Positions 36,404-45,678 of a DNA stretch of 64,000 nt are shown in pieces. Under the pieces are notes generated by a model. That model saw only the letters and a list, made by a program, of their open reading frames with translations. It searched no databases and had not been told where the DNA came from. How positions within the stretch are numbered: the first letter of the stretch is position 1; every line of letters begins with the position of its first letter. The stretch comes from Sulfitobacter sp. S190 (GTDB taxonomy: Bacteria > Pseudomonadota > Alphaproteobacteria > Rhodobacterales > Rhodobacteraceae), in contig NZ_CP081120.1 in assembly GCF_025141935.1 (NCBI RefSeq), forward strand, positions 3,151,001-3,215,000, given 5' to 3'. The translations under genes were made by a program, and so were the position numbers.

Positions 36404-37444
36404 TCAGGCGCTCTCGAACCCGGAGACAAGCTCTTGCGCGCGGGCATAAAGCGCCTGCGGATCGGCTACGCCCTGCTTGGCCATGCCTGCAAGGAAGCCG
36501 TCGATCATCGGTTGCAATTGCGCACGCCATTCCATGCGTGTGCCTGCGTCGATCTCGATGATCTCATTGCCGCGCTCGATCGCGTCGGTCCTGCCGCGCG
36601 CATCCCATGCACCCCACCACTCTCCGAACTTGGCCACGAGATTGTCGCCAGTCATATCGTCCAGCACATCGCGGATTTCGGCTGGGAGGCCGTCATATTT
36701 GCCCTGGTTCATCACCACATGGAAACCCGCCACATAGGCGCGTGCATCCGTGTGGTACTTCAGCAATTCATTGGCGCGTATGGCCCCGACGAGGTCCCAT
36801 GTCGTGACAACGCCGTTCAGGCTGCCCTTCTGCAAATTCTCATAGATGGCCGACGGCGGCATGCCCACCGGCGATGCGCCCGTAGCTTCGAGCATGGCGG
36901 ATACGGCCGGACTTGGTGTACGCAGGCGCAGACCAGCGAGGTCTTCGAGCCTGCGAACGGGTTTATTGACCGTGTGGAACAGGCCGCCATGGTGTGTGAA
37001 AAGGCCCAACACCTTGAAATCCTCGTAGTCGGTGCCGAGTGCGCCCTCTTTGTAGAGCTCCCAGAGCGCTTTCGATCCGGCTCCGGCATCTTCGACCAGG
37101 AATGGCATTTCGATGACTGCTGCCGACGGGTAGCGGTCGCGGGGTATGCCGTTGAGGCCAAGGGCGATGTCGATCACACCTGCGCGAACCTGATCAGCCT
37201 GACGGTCGATTTTTCCGAACGCGCTGGTGGCGTCAAAGAGTTCAACCGCGACGGCCCCGTTGGTCCGTTCCGTGATCTCTGCGGCCCAGGGGGCCATGAA
37301 ACTGGCGGTAAAGCCGTGGCGCGGAGGCAGATAGTTGCTGAGCTTGAGCGTGACGTCGGCGGCCTGTGCTTGACCGGCCATTGTCACCAGCGATGTTGCA
37401 CCCATGGCGGCCAATGCGCCGCGGCGTGTGAATCCAGTTGTCAT
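36404..37444 (-). CDS. dctP: TRAP transporter substrate-binding protein (DctP)
   Basis: 346 residues. The leader has twin arginines (TRRGALAAMG) and ends at AQAAD, so export may use Tat. The mature part has the DctP fold: LKLSNYLPPRHGF, IDIALGLNGIPRDRYP, GLRLRTPSPAVSAMLEATGASPVGMP with the Arg that binds the substrate carboxylate, then NGVVTTWDLV. Start at ATG 37444 after GGGAGG. Position within the gentisate operon suggests a hydroxybenzoate-type ligand; this is inference. Confidence 0.93.
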   Translation of the reverse strand: MTTGFTRRGALAAMGATSLVTMAGQAQAADVTLKLSNYLPPRHGFTASFMAPWAAEITERTNGAVAVELFDATSAFGKIDRQADQVRAGVIDIALGLNGIPRDRYPSAAVIEMPFLVEDAGAGSKALWELYKEGALGTDYEDFKVLGLFTHHGGLFHTVNKPVRRLEDLAGLRLRTPSPAVSAMLEATGASPVGMPPSAIYENLQKGSLNGVVTTWDLVGAIRANELLKYHTDARAYVAGFHVVMNQGKYDGLPAEIRDVLDDMTGDNLVAKFGEWWGAWDARGRTDAIERGNEIIEIDAGTRMEWRAQLQPMIDGFLAGMAKQGVADPQALYARAQELVSGFESA

Positions 37445-37470
37445 GTGATCCTCCCTGATCGTGTTGACTG

Positions 37471-38121
37471 TCAGTCCGTTTTTGGGGCCGTTGCTGTAAA
37501 GGCTTCGAGCGTTCGGCAGTGCGCCTCGACGGCACAGACCCTTTCGAATTCGTCGATAGCTACGCCGAAACGGCGCGCGTTCAGCACCTGCGGCACAAGG
37601 CAGATATCGGCCAAAGTGGGCGTGGTGCCGATGCAGAAGGGGCCGCGATCCGCCGTCTGCGTCAGTTGCCGCTCCAGCGTGGTGAACCCTTCGCGGACCC
37701 AATGGGCATACCAGTCCGCGCGTTTTGCGTCTGATTGCTGCATCGGGCCGGAAAGATGCTTGAGCACACGCGGCGTGTTCAGCGGGTGGATATCGCAGGC
37801 GATGGTAAGCGCGAGGCTGCGCACGGCCAGAGCGGCGTCCGCATCTTCGGGAATTAACGGTGGGTCGGGATATACGCGGTCCAGCCATTCGATCAGCGCG
37901 ATGGACTGGCCATACGCCCGCTCACCAAAATCCAGCGCAGGTACCAAAGCGGCGCCCGTCACGTCAGTGAACGCCTTCCCCAATTGCTCGCCTGTCCGCA
38001 GGTTGATGCCCCGCACAGCGTGCGGTGCAACACCTTTCAGATGCATCGCGATCCGCAGACGGTAGGACGCCGAGGAGAACGGGAAATCGTAAAGGGTGGC
38101 GGAGGCGATCTGCAGTGTCAT
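37471..38121 (-). CDS. Maleylpyruvate isomerase (zeta-class GST, MaiA/NagL-like)
   Basis: 216 residues. Zeta-class GST with the active-site motif SSASYRLRIAMHLKG (residues 17-31) and the GQSIALIEWLD glutathione-site segment. Such enzymes isomerise maleylacetoacetate or maleylpyruvate with glutathione as cofactor. The neighbours, a gentisate dioxygenase and a fumarylpyruvate hydrolase, point to maleylpyruvate. It lies 9 bases after the hydrolase gene and 26 before dctP. Confidence 0.9.
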   Translation of the reverse strand: MTLQIASATLYDFPFSSASYRLRIAMHLKGVAPHAVRGINLRTGEQLGKAFTDVTGAALVPALDFGERAYGQSIALIEWLDRVYPDPPLIPEDADAALAVRSLALTIACDIHPLNTPRVLKHLSGPMQQSDAKRADWYAHWVREGFTTLERQLTQTADRGPFCIGTTPTLADICLVPQVLNARRFGVAIDEFERVCAVEAHCRTLEAFTATAPKTD

Positions 38122-38130
38122 CCCGATGCC

Positions 38131-38844
38131 CTAGCTGTTGCCTGCGCGGGCACCGATCCGCACCTTCAGGTCGGGCAGGCCGGCGATGGTGCAGGATATC
38201 TCGTCGCCCGGGGACACCGGGCCGACGCCCGCGGGTGTTCCGGTATAAATCAGATCACCCCTTCGCAGGGCATAGTATCGTGACAGATCCGCGATGATTT
38301 CGGGCACAGACCAGATCAGATCACTGACATCCGCGTCTTGCCGGGTTTCACCGTTGACCGAAAGCTGGATTTGCCCAGTACTGACATGCGCCCCCCCTTC
38401 AACAAGCTGCAAGCGTCCGGTGGGGCAACTGTCGGCCACATTCTTGCCGGTGTCCCAAGGCCGCCCCTTCTCGCGCGCTTCCAGTTGCAGATCGCGGCGG
38501 GTCATGTCGAGGCCCACGGCATAGCCACAGACGTGGTTCAACGCATCCGTTTGGGCGATGCAGAAACCGGGCATGCCGATGGCAACAACCAGTTCTGCCT
38601 CGTGATGGAAATTTTCCGTCGCCGGAGGATACGCAATTTCGAGCGCGTCCGAAGGCGCGCTGTTGCGCACGGTTTCTGACCATTTGGTGAAATAGAAAGG
38701 CGGATCGCGCTCGGGATCCTTGCCCATTTCGCGGGCATGGGCGGCGTAGTTGCGCCCCACGCAGAAAACGCGGGCGACGGGAAAATCGCGGTTGTCCGTG
38801 GTATTCAGAATGGTGGGGGGGTCGGCGGGAAACATGGCTGTCAT
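38131..38844 (-). CDS. Fumarylpyruvate hydrolase (FAH family, NagK-like)
   Basis: 237 residues. FAH fold with FCVGRNYAAHAREMG, the metal-binding EAELVVAIG, and YTGTPAGVGPVSPGD near the end. It would split fumarylpyruvate to fumarate and pyruvate, the last step of the gentisate route. The start overlaps the dioxygenase stop by four bases. Annotators may name it 2-hydroxyhepta-2,4-diene-dioate isomerase by family; context favours NagK. Confidence 0.88.
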   Translation of the reverse strand: MTAMFPADPPTILNTTDNRDFPVARVFCVGRNYAAHAREMGKDPERDPPFYFTKWSETVRNSAPSDALEIAYPPATENFHHEAELVVAIGMPGFCIAQTDALNHVCGYAVGLDMTRRDLQLEAREKGRPWDTGKNVADSCPTGRLQLVEGGAHVSTGQIQLSVNGETRQDADVSDLIWSVPEIIADLSRYYALRRGDLIYTGTPAGVGPVSPGDEISCTIAGLPDLKVRIGARAGNS

Positions 38845-39881
38845 TGGTCGAGGCTTTCCTTCCAGAACCCGAGTTTTTCGTGGCAGGCGCGATCCGAGTA
38901 GGAAAAGAGCACCAATGGCACGTCGCCCGTATTTTCAATTTCGAGCGCGGCCCAAGAGGGAACCGCCGCTACATCGCGCGCCCCTACGTTGAACCTTGCA
39001 CCGTCAACATGCAGGGTGCCGCTGCCCGTGACGCCGGCGTAAACTGCGCCCGCGCTTTGGCGGCGTGGTTTCGTTTTCATCCCGGGGGGCACCATGGTCA
39101 CAAAGGCCGAAATGGTGCGCATGACCGACCCACCATTTCGCGGATTGGTAAACTCAAGGGTCCAGCCTCGGTGGGCATCCGCCGGCACCTTGGCCGCGTA
39201 TTCGGCCAATGATTTGGACCAGACCGCATGAGGGAAGTGAAAAAGCGGTGTGTCTGTATCAAGATCGTGGCCGATCGTGGGCTTAAGATTCGCGCCATAG
39301 GCCGCGCGCGTACGCCCTGAAACCGCGTCGTCATTCGCCGGCACGTTGCCATCCCGCTCGGCGAACCCTGCTGAAAACCGCTGCACGATCGGAATGTCCA
39401 ACCCATCGAGCCAGATGGTCGGCGCGGCTGCACCGCCATGTTCGTGCCAACGCCAGGAAGGGGTCAGCACCAGATCGAAGGGCGACATCTGTACCGGCTC
39501 ACCATCCACCGAAGTCCACGCGCCTTCGCTTTCGAGAACAAACCGCAGCGCCGATTGCGTGTGCCGGTGTACCGGGGCCGTTTCACCCGGCAAGACCAGC
39601 TGCAGACCTGCATACAGCGCATCCGTCACCGTATGATCACCCCTCGTACCGGGATTTTCGAGGATCAGAACACGTCGCTCTGCCTGTTCGGCGGTGATGC
39701 GCTGTCCCGCTTCGACCAACTGTGGCTGGATGTCGGTATAGGCCCACACATGCGGCAAGGCACGGGGCTGGGGTGTTTCTGTCACCAGATTGGCCATCAC
39801 ATCCCAGAGCGGGGATACCGACTTTTGCGTCAACCTCTCTCGGAAAGCCCCGTCATCGGCCATAGCGTCTTGCACCGCCAT
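38841..39881 (-). CDS. Gentisate 1,2-dioxygenase (bicupin)
   Basis: 346 residues, two cupin domains. The N-terminal cupin holds the iron site APVHRHTQSALRFVLE with the two His, and the third ligand in WRWHEHG. It opens gentisate between carbons 1 and 2, giving maleylpyruvate. First gene of the operon, with GGGAGGAG before ATG 39881. Related salicylate or hydroxynaphthoate dioxygenases are the alternatives, but the isomerase and hydrolase downstream fit gentisate. Confidence 0.88.
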   Translation of the reverse strand: MAVQDAMADDGAFRERLTQKSVSPLWDVMANLVTETPQPRALPHVWAYTDIQPQLVEAGQRITAEQAERRVLILENPGTRGDHTVTDALYAGLQLVLPGETAPVHRHTQSALRFVLESEGAWTSVDGEPVQMSPFDLVLTPSWRWHEHGGAAAPTIWLDGLDIPIVQRFSAGFAERDGNVPANDDAVSGRTRAAYGANLKPTIGHDLDTDTPLFHFPHAVWSKSLAEYAAKVPADAHRGWTLEFTNPRNGGSVMRTISAFVTMVPPGMKTKPRRQSAGAVYAGVTGSGTLHVDGARFNVGARDVAAVPSWAALEIENTGDVPLVLFSYSDRACHEKLGFWKESLDQ

Positions 39882-39901
39882 ATCTCTCCTCCCATCATAT
39901 T

Positions 39902-39933
39902 TACGCAATGCGTATTTAATTACGCTCTGCATA
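39902..39933. promoter_or_regulatory. Doubled palindrome, probable IclR operator
   Basis: TACGCA-A-TGCGTA (39902-39914) is a perfect 13-base dyad, and an imperfect copy TACGCTCTGCATA follows at 39921-39933, exactly 19 bases on. Both lie in the 118-base gap between the divergent gentisate operon and the IclR gene, about 20-50 bases before the dioxygenase start, where a regulator could block or aid transcription. Confidence 0.6.
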
Positions 39934-39999
39934 ACCGCTTACGGCTCTGGACGCAATAGGTTTCGAACTGGTATCGCCGGACCAAAGAAGGATGACCCT

Positions 40000-40797
40000 A
40001 TGGAAAAGCCCACAGACACACCGGCCCGCGCGCGGCGCAGTGGTGTTCAATCGATTGAGATTGGCGGCGATCTGCTCGAGGCGATGGTGCAGCTCGGCGC
40101 ACCGGCTCCCTTGTCGGACATCGCCGCAGCAGCGGGCCTGCCGGCTGCGAAGGCACACCGGTACCTTACGAGCCTTTGCGAGATCGGTCTGACCCTGCAA
40201 CATGATACGGGCCGCTACGGGCTGGGCCCGCTGGCGTTGCGAATGGGGCTCTCTGCCATAGCGCAGCATGACATCATCGAACGGGCCTACGAAGTTCTGG
40301 TCAGCCTTTGCGATGAACTGCGTACGTCGGGCCATTTGTCTGTCTGGTCGGATGTGGGCCCGGTTGTAATCCGCAGCGCCCATGGCGGCCCGCCCGTGAT
40401 TTCTCCCGTCGCGGTCGGGACGGTCTTGCCACTGCAGCGTTCAGCGTCCGGTTTTGTCTATCTCAGTTTCATGCCGGAAGCTGCCACAGCGGATGCTGTG
40501 AGATCGCAAGGGGCCTCGGATCAGGCCGACCGCGCAGAATTGAATGCGCTGTGCCGAAAAACCGCAACGGTCGGTTACGCATTGGCAAGTGGACAATACA
40601 TTCCCGGCCTGTGCGCCATAGCCTTGCCGATCTTCAATCATGACAAGACGCTCGCTGGAGCCATCACCTTGGTATCCACCGATACCAACGCATTCACCGA
40701 CGCCAGCCCGGCGACACGCCGCGCTATTGAAGCGGTACACGATCTCAAACGTGAATGGACGCATGAACCCGATAAAATGGGAGACAAGCGCGCCTGA
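40000..40797 (+). CDS. IclR family transcriptional regulator
   Basis: 265 residues. An N-terminal winged helix (APLSDIAAAAGLPAAKAHRYLTSL) and a C-terminal effector domain (LPLQRSASGFVYLSFMPE; GYALASGQYIPGLCAIALPIF) as in IclR proteins, which bind small aromatic or organic acids. It faces the gentisate/TRAP operon across a palindromic region and most likely controls it. ATG 40000 has AAGGATG upstream; the longer open frame is not used. Confidence 0.92.
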   Translation: MEKPTDTPARARRSGVQSIEIGGDLLEAMVQLGAPAPLSDIAAAAGLPAAKAHRYLTSLCEIGLTLQHDTGRYGLGPLALRMGLSAIAQHDIIERAYEVLVSLCDELRTSGHLSVWSDVGPVVIRSAHGGPPVISPVAVGTVLPLQRSASGFVYLSFMPEAATADAVRSQGASDQADRAELNALCRKTATVGYALASGQYIPGLCAIALPIFNHDKTLAGAITLVSTDTNAFTDASPATRRAIEAVHDLKREWTHEPDKMGDKRA

Positions 40798-41074
40798 CCT
40801 TGAGTCCGGGCAAACCTCAATTTTGGCAGGCAGTCGCACTGCGGAATTTCTTCCGCTGCGTTATCTCGAAAGGACATGCCAAAGCCGATCGCAAGATACG
40901 ATTTTAAGCTACGGTAAAGCCGCGCAAATGCCTTTCTGCGCGGATGCGAAAACACGGCTCACGACCACACGGCTTCTGATTGATGACTTCGAACCCAGCT
41001 GTGCGAGTGACGGCCTCGTCCAGCAGACCTATGCGGTACCGTATCGCGTAGGCCCTTGGTGTGGAACACGGGGA

Positions 41075-42100
41075 TCACTTGTTTCGTAAGACAAGCTCTT
41101 CGATCTCCCGATCCCCCATGACACCCACCGGCCGCAGCGCCATTGTCAAAACGATCACAAGCCCCAGCATGACGCCCGACAGGCCCAGAACTTCCGGCAA
41201 ATCGATGCCGATGATCACAGGGCCGGTTTCCAGCCAACGGATGACCTCCAGCCCAAAAGAGATCGCAAATGTGCCGAGGACGGCCCCCGTCACTGTGCGC
41301 ATGCCGCCGAAGATCAGCATTGCGAGGGTTAAAAACACATGGTTGAAATAGAACGGACGCGCCGAAATCGTACCAAGGAAATAGGCGTAGGCGATACCCG
41401 CGCAGCCAAGGACAAGGCCGGAAAGCACCCAGGCGATCAACCGCAGGCGCACGACGTTGACCCCCATCGCCGCCGATCCGGTTTCGTCATCCGCCGAGGC
41501 GCGCAGCATCACGCCCCACGCGCTTTCGCGGAAACCGCGCACGATAAAGACGACGATCACCGCAAGAATGACAATGGAGGTCAGCGAGAATACCTGAGGG
41601 ATACCAAAGAGCGCCTGATTGCCTTTGAAAATATCCGTCCGGTACAGGAATATCGAATGCACGATGACCAATATCGCAAGAGTGGCGATCGTGGCCCCCG
41701 TGCCTGTCATGCGCACGATGAAGATGCCGACAAGGAAGGCGATCACCCCCGTAATCACCAATGCGACAACAGCAGACATGACCGGATCAAGGGCAAAGGC
41801 ATTCAGGCCCCAAGGCGCATCCGGCAAGGCGATCTGTTTCATCGCGACGGGCGTGACACAAATTGCAGCGGCATAGGCCCCGATCCCCATGAACGCGCTG
41901 TGGCTGAGGTTTGTCAGTCGCGAGTTGCCCATGAATACCTGCAGGCCAAGAACCACAATCAGGTTCACATAGGCGCTGTAGATCAGTCGCAATTGGTATC
42001 TGGAGGCGAAATATGTCGCCAAGACACCGATACCAATCAGGATGGCGGCGAGCATACAGGCCCCGACGACGCCGCGTTTCTGGCCACGGGTTAGGGTCAC
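41075..42100 (-). CDS. livM: Branched-chain amino-acid-type ABC transporter permease LivM
   Basis: 341 residues, about ten membrane helices. LIVVLGLQVFMGNSRLTNLSHSAFMGIGAYAAA and the EAA-like region of LivM are visible; MGVNVVRLRLIAWVLSG follows. Last gene of a seven-gene operon and overlapping livH by four bases. Liv-type importers take amino acids, amides, urea or other small polar compounds. Confidence 0.94.
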   Translation of the reverse strand: MTLTRGQKRGVVGACMLAAILIGIGVLATYFASRYQLRLIYSAYVNLIVVLGLQVFMGNSRLTNLSHSAFMGIGAYAAAICVTPVAMKQIALPDAPWGLNAFALDPVMSAVVALVITGVIAFLVGIFIVRMTGTGATIATLAILVIVHSIFLYRTDIFKGNQALFGIPQVFSLTSIVILAVIVVFIVRGFRESAWGVMLRASADDETGSAAMGVNVVRLRLIAWVLSGLVLGCAGIAYAYFLGTISARPFYFNHVFLTLAMLIFGGMRTVTGAVLGTFAISFGLEVIRWLETGPVIIGIDLPEVLGLSGVMLGLVIVLTMALRPVGVMGDREIEELVLRNK

Positions 42101-42993
42101 AGCTTGTCCCCCTTTTCCGTGGCGGGGCTGAGGATGCCGTCAGGCCGCCAGACCAGCACCAAAGCGATGATCCCGAAAACGAAGGCGTCCTTCAGCCCTC
42201 CGTATTCCTGCGGCAGCATCACCAGCATGCCCACTTCGATCGCGCCCAGCAGGAAGCCGCCCAGAACCGCGCCTGGCAGACTGCCAAATCCGCCAACAAC
42301 GCAGGCGACAAAGGCCTTCAGCACAGGGTTGAAGCCGAAGTGGGGATCAACCGATCCACGCCGCGCCATGATAAAGATACAGGCAAGCCCCGCCAGAAGC
42401 CCAGAGATCAGGAAAGCGAGCGCAAACACGCGGTCCGCCCGGATACCGGTCAGGCGCACCATTTCGAAATCAAGCGACGCCGCGCGCATGGCAAGACCCA
42501 GCGTTGTTCTTTGTAAAAAAAGAACGAGCCCGATGATCACAACGAAGATCGTTATGGATTCGAATATCTGCAACGATGATATCTGGATGCCAAAGAGCGT
42601 GACCGGCGCGTCCAGAAAATAAAGCGATGTCACCGCGATTGGGCGCGGTGAGATGAACAGCAAAAACAGGTTTTGCAGCACGATAGAGACGCCAAATGCG
42701 GTCAATAGCCCTGTTGTGGGGTCCGCGTATCTGACCGGTCTGAAAGCGACCCGTTCCAACGCGACAGAGGTCAGCGTGGCGGCAGCGACGGCCCCGAAGA
42801 TGATGATCCACGGATTTTCCGTCACGAGCGCGGCAAAGGCCACCATCGTGTAGCCGCCCACCGCAATCACTTCGCCATGGGCAAAGTTTACCAGCCCCAT
42901 GACCGAAAAAACGATCGCGAGGCCCAGCGCCAGAAGCGCGTATTCTGCCCCGAAAGACAACGCGTTGATGATCTGTTGTGCCGCGTATTCCAT
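42097..42993 (-). CDS. livH: Branched-chain amino-acid-type ABC transporter permease LivH
   Basis: 298 residues, eight or so membrane helices. SFGAEYALLALGLAIVFSVMGLVNFAHGEVIAVGGYTM is the LivH N-terminal core, and FVACVVGGFGSLPGAVLGGFLLGAIE the C-terminal loop. It forms the channel with LivM. Starts one base after the livF stop. Confidence 0.94.
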   Translation of the reverse strand: MEYAAQQIINALSFGAEYALLALGLAIVFSVMGLVNFAHGEVIAVGGYTMVAFAALVTENPWIIIFGAVAAATLTSVALERVAFRPVRYADPTTGLLTAFGVSIVLQNLFLLFISPRPIAVTSLYFLDAPVTLFGIQISSLQIFESITIFVVIIGLVLFLQRTTLGLAMRAASLDFEMVRLTGIRADRVFALAFLISGLLAGLACIFIMARRGSVDPHFGFNPVLKAFVACVVGGFGSLPGAVLGGFLLGAIEVGMLVMLPQEYGGLKDAFVFGIIALVLVWRPDGILSPATEKGDKL

Positions 42994-42994
42994 T

Positions 42995-43699
42995 TCAGCC
43001 CAGTCCCGTCAGGTTTGCCATCATGTCTTCGCTGCCGCCCAAGGTTTCGCCCGTGCCCTCGGATACGATGCGGCCGTTGTTCAACAAGTATGCGTAGTCA
43101 GAGATGCGCAGTGCCTGACGCGCATTCTGTTCGACAAGCAGGATCGTCATGCCGTCGGCGCGCAGTTGCGCGATCAACTCGAAAACCTGTGCAACGATGC
43201 GCGGGGCCAACCCGAGGCTGGGTTCATCCAACAGCAAGATCTTCGGCTTCGACATCAAGGCGCGCGCAATGGCGAGCATTTGCTGCTCTCCGCCCGACAG
43301 GGTGCCACCCGGTTGGTTGCGGCGTTCACCGAGGATCGGAAAGGTATCGAACCAGCGGTCGATGTCGTCCTGAACCCCACCTTTATCCGCGCGGATACCG
43401 CCACCGATGCGCAGATTTGCCTCGACACTCAGGTTGCTGAAAATGCGGCGGCCTTCGGGGGACACAGCGATGCCGCGCTGAATACGGTCTTCGACGCTGG
43501 CATGGGTCAGGTCATCGCCTTCCAGCCGGATTGCGCCGGTGGCTGCAGCAACACCGCAAATGGCAGAAATCGTCGAGGTTTTTCCAGCCCCGTTCGGGCC
43601 AAGTAAAACCACGCATTGCCCCGTTTTGACCCGCAGGGAAATGCCATGCACCGCCTCGATAGGGCCATGCGAAACGCAAAGGTCTTGGATGTCCAGCAT
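42995..43699 (-). CDS. livF: Branched-chain amino-acid-type ABC transporter ATPase LivF
   Basis: 234 residues. Walker A GPNGAGKTS, signature GTLSGGEQQMLAIARALMSKP and Walker B ILLLDEPSLGLAP are intact. Second ATPase of the Liv complex. 43 bases downstream of the binding-protein gene. Confidence 0.95.
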   Translation of the reverse strand: MLDIQDLCVSHGPIEAVHGISLRVKTGQCVVLLGPNGAGKTSTISAICGVAAATGAIRLEGDDLTHASVEDRIQRGIAVSPEGRRIFSNLSVEANLRIGGGIRADKGGVQDDIDRWFDTFPILGERRNQPGGTLSGGEQQMLAIARALMSKPKILLLDEPSLGLAPRIVAQVFELIAQLRADGMTILLVEQNARQALRISDYAYLLNNGRIVSEGTGETLGGSEDMMANLTGLG

Positions 43700-43742
43700 C
43701 AGACTATCGGGGCAGGACGCGCACGCCGCGCCCCTCTCCGGT

Positions 43743-44894
43743 TCACCAGTCGGAAGGTGTGTTATCGGGGATCTTGTTCGAAATCAGCACCCGCTTGCCG
43801 TTTTCGAACCCGATGACGGGGATCGTACGCTGCGCGTAGGTTTTGGTGTCCTTGAACGAGATACTGTCAACGGTCATGACCGGAATGCTATCGGCCTCGC
43901 GAATGGTCTTGGCGATGGTCGCGGGGTCCGTACTGCCCGACTGCTCCACGGCCCAGGCGAGCGCTTTGACCGTATCGGCACCCGTCGCCGGGAACAGTCC
44001 TGGCACGTCGATGCCCATCTCTTTGCAATCGGCGATAAACTTGACCACAGCACTATCCGCGTGGCTTGGGGCCAGCGTGGCAAAGAACACCTTGTCGAGC
44101 ATCGAGGGATCATCGGTGCCGATGGCGTCCAGCGAGGGATCGTCGAACCCGTCCGACCCCACGACCCAGGCATCAATGCCCGCACTGCGCAACTGGCGTA
44201 CCAATACCCCCACATCCGGCATAATCGATGAGATATAAACCGCATCGATCGGCTCACCCAAGGCGCGCATCTCGGCAATCTGCGGTGACCAGTCGGAGGT
44301 ACCAAAGCTGAAATTCAGCGTTTCCAGCACCTTGCCGCCGCCTGCTTCGATCACTTCGCCGAACCACAGCGGCGTTTTTGCAGACCAGCTGCCCCCTTCG
44401 TCAGAGGTCAGCAGAACGACGTTCTTCACCCCGTTTTCAAGCGCGTAGTTGGCTGCCGCCGTGGCTGTGAACGGATCAGGTGAGACGCCGGTGAAAAAGT
44501 TATCGACGATACCTGCGTGCATCTCGACCTGCGTCGACTGTGGTTGAAAGATCGACACGCCATAGCTTTGCGCGACCTGTGCCACCGGGATCATGGTGTC
44601 CGAGAACGGGATGGTGCCAAGCATGACCGCGCCTTCATCAAGGAACTTTTGCGCAAGTGAAACCGCGGTTTGCGTGTCGGCCGCAGCGTCCTGCACGAGA
44701 ACCTCGATCATCTTGCCGTCGACACCGCCTTCCGCGTTGATCATTTCCGCCATGCACCGGGCACCCTGCCATTCGGCGTAGGGGGCATAATCGCCCGTCA
44801 TCGGAACACCGAGGCCAAGTTTGATCGTGTCTTGGGCGACAGCAGGTGTCACCAAAGCGGTACACGCCAGCGCCGCGAGGATTGACTTTTTCAT
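43743..44894 (-). CDS. ABC transporter substrate-binding protein (Liv/urea/amide type)
   Basis: 383 residues. A signal peptide ends at PAVAQ (residue 21). The mature part DTIKLGLGVPMTGDYAPYAEW and QTAVSLAQKFLDEG has the LivJ/AmiC-type fold. The ligand is not evident from the sequence. It sits inside an operon with a cysteine hydrolase and an N-formylglutamate amidohydrolase-like enzyme, so the ligand is probably an amino acid or amide that these enzymes or the divergent operon consume. Confidence 0.92.
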   Translation of the reverse strand: MKKSILAALACTALVTPAVAQDTIKLGLGVPMTGDYAPYAEWQGARCMAEMINAEGGVDGKMIEVLVQDAAADTQTAVSLAQKFLDEGAVMLGTIPFSDTMIPVAQVAQSYGVSIFQPQSTQVEMHAGIVDNFFTGVSPDPFTATAAANYALENGVKNVVLLTSDEGGSWSAKTPLWFGEVIEAGGGKVLETLNFSFGTSDWSPQIAEMRALGEPIDAVYISSIMPDVGVLVRQLRSAGIDAWVVGSDGFDDPSLDAIGTDDPSMLDKVFFATLAPSHADSAVVKFIADCKEMGIDVPGLFPATGADTVKALAWAVEQSGSTDPATIAKTIREADSIPVMTVDSISFKDTKTYAQRTIPVIGFENGKRVLISNKIPDNTPSDW

Positions 44895-44924
44895 AACGTT
44901 CTCCTTGTTGGTCGTTTTCTGATT

Positions 44925-45635
44925 TCAGGCATCTGCGCCCGCTTCTTCTCCGAGGTAGGCGGTGATGACCTTGGGATTTCGGGTCACCTCTTTGGGGGTG
45001 CCTTCGGCGATGATCGCGCCCATATCGAGAACGGTTATCCGTTCGCAGAGGGTCATGATAAATTTGAGATCGTGATCGATCACGAACAGCGCGCAGTCAG
45101 CCTCTTGCTGCACCCACCTTAGTGCGCGCCCGAGCGCTTCGGTCTCTTCTTCGTTCATACCCGCGGCAGGCTCATCGAGCATCAAAACTTTGGGATGCAG
45201 CGCCAGACCCCGCACGATTTCCAACCGCCGTTGATCGCCGTAGGACAAGGTATTGGCTGGCTGAACGAGCTTGTCACGCAACCCGAATTGGTCGATTGCC
45301 GCCTCAGGCAGCGCAGAACCGCGCCCTGCATAGCGCGCGACGTCGATATTCTGCTCCACACTCAGGCTGGGAAACAAACGCAGGTTCTGAAAGGTGCGTG
45401 CGATACCCTTGCGGGCGCGTTGGTGCGCGCTATTGCGGGTCAGCGCCTCCCCTTCGAGGGTGATCGACCCTGCCGTCGGGGTCAGCAGGCCCGAGATGAG
45501 ATTGACGAGCGTCGATTTGCCTGCCCCGTTCGGGCCGATCAATCCGCGGACCTCACCACGATTTATGGTCAGAGTGACATCGCGCACCGCATGTACGCCC
45601 CCGAAGGATTTATCGATGCCCTTCAGTTCCAGCAT
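44925..45635 (-). CDS. livG: Branched-chain amino-acid-type ABC transporter ATPase LivG
   Basis: 236 residues. Walker A GPNGAGKST, the LivG-type signature NTLSYGDQRRLEIVRGLALHP and Walker B VLMLDEPAAGMNEEE. The gene order livG, binding protein, livF, livH, livM is complete, so the importer needs no outside part. It lies 43 bases after the cysteine hydrolase gene. Confidence 0.95.
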   Translation of the reverse strand: MLELKGIDKSFGGVHAVRDVTLTINRGEVRGLIGPNGAGKSTLVNLISGLLTPTAGSITLEGEALTRNSAHQRARKGIARTFQNLRLFPSLSVEQNIDVARYAGRGSALPEAAIDQFGLRDKLVQPANTLSYGDQRRLEIVRGLALHPKVLMLDEPAAGMNEEETEALGRALRWVQQEADCALFVIDHDLKFIMTLCERITVLDMGAIIAEGTPKEVTRNPKVITAYLGEEAGADA

Positions 45636-45678
45636 GCCGACCTCAGGCTCTGAACGCGTAGAAGCATGCCCGTTCCCA

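Noticed and set aside
41035..41070. Imperfect inverted repeat CCTATGCG...CGCGTAGG after livM
   Set aside because: It lacks a T-run on either strand, so I do not call it a terminator.
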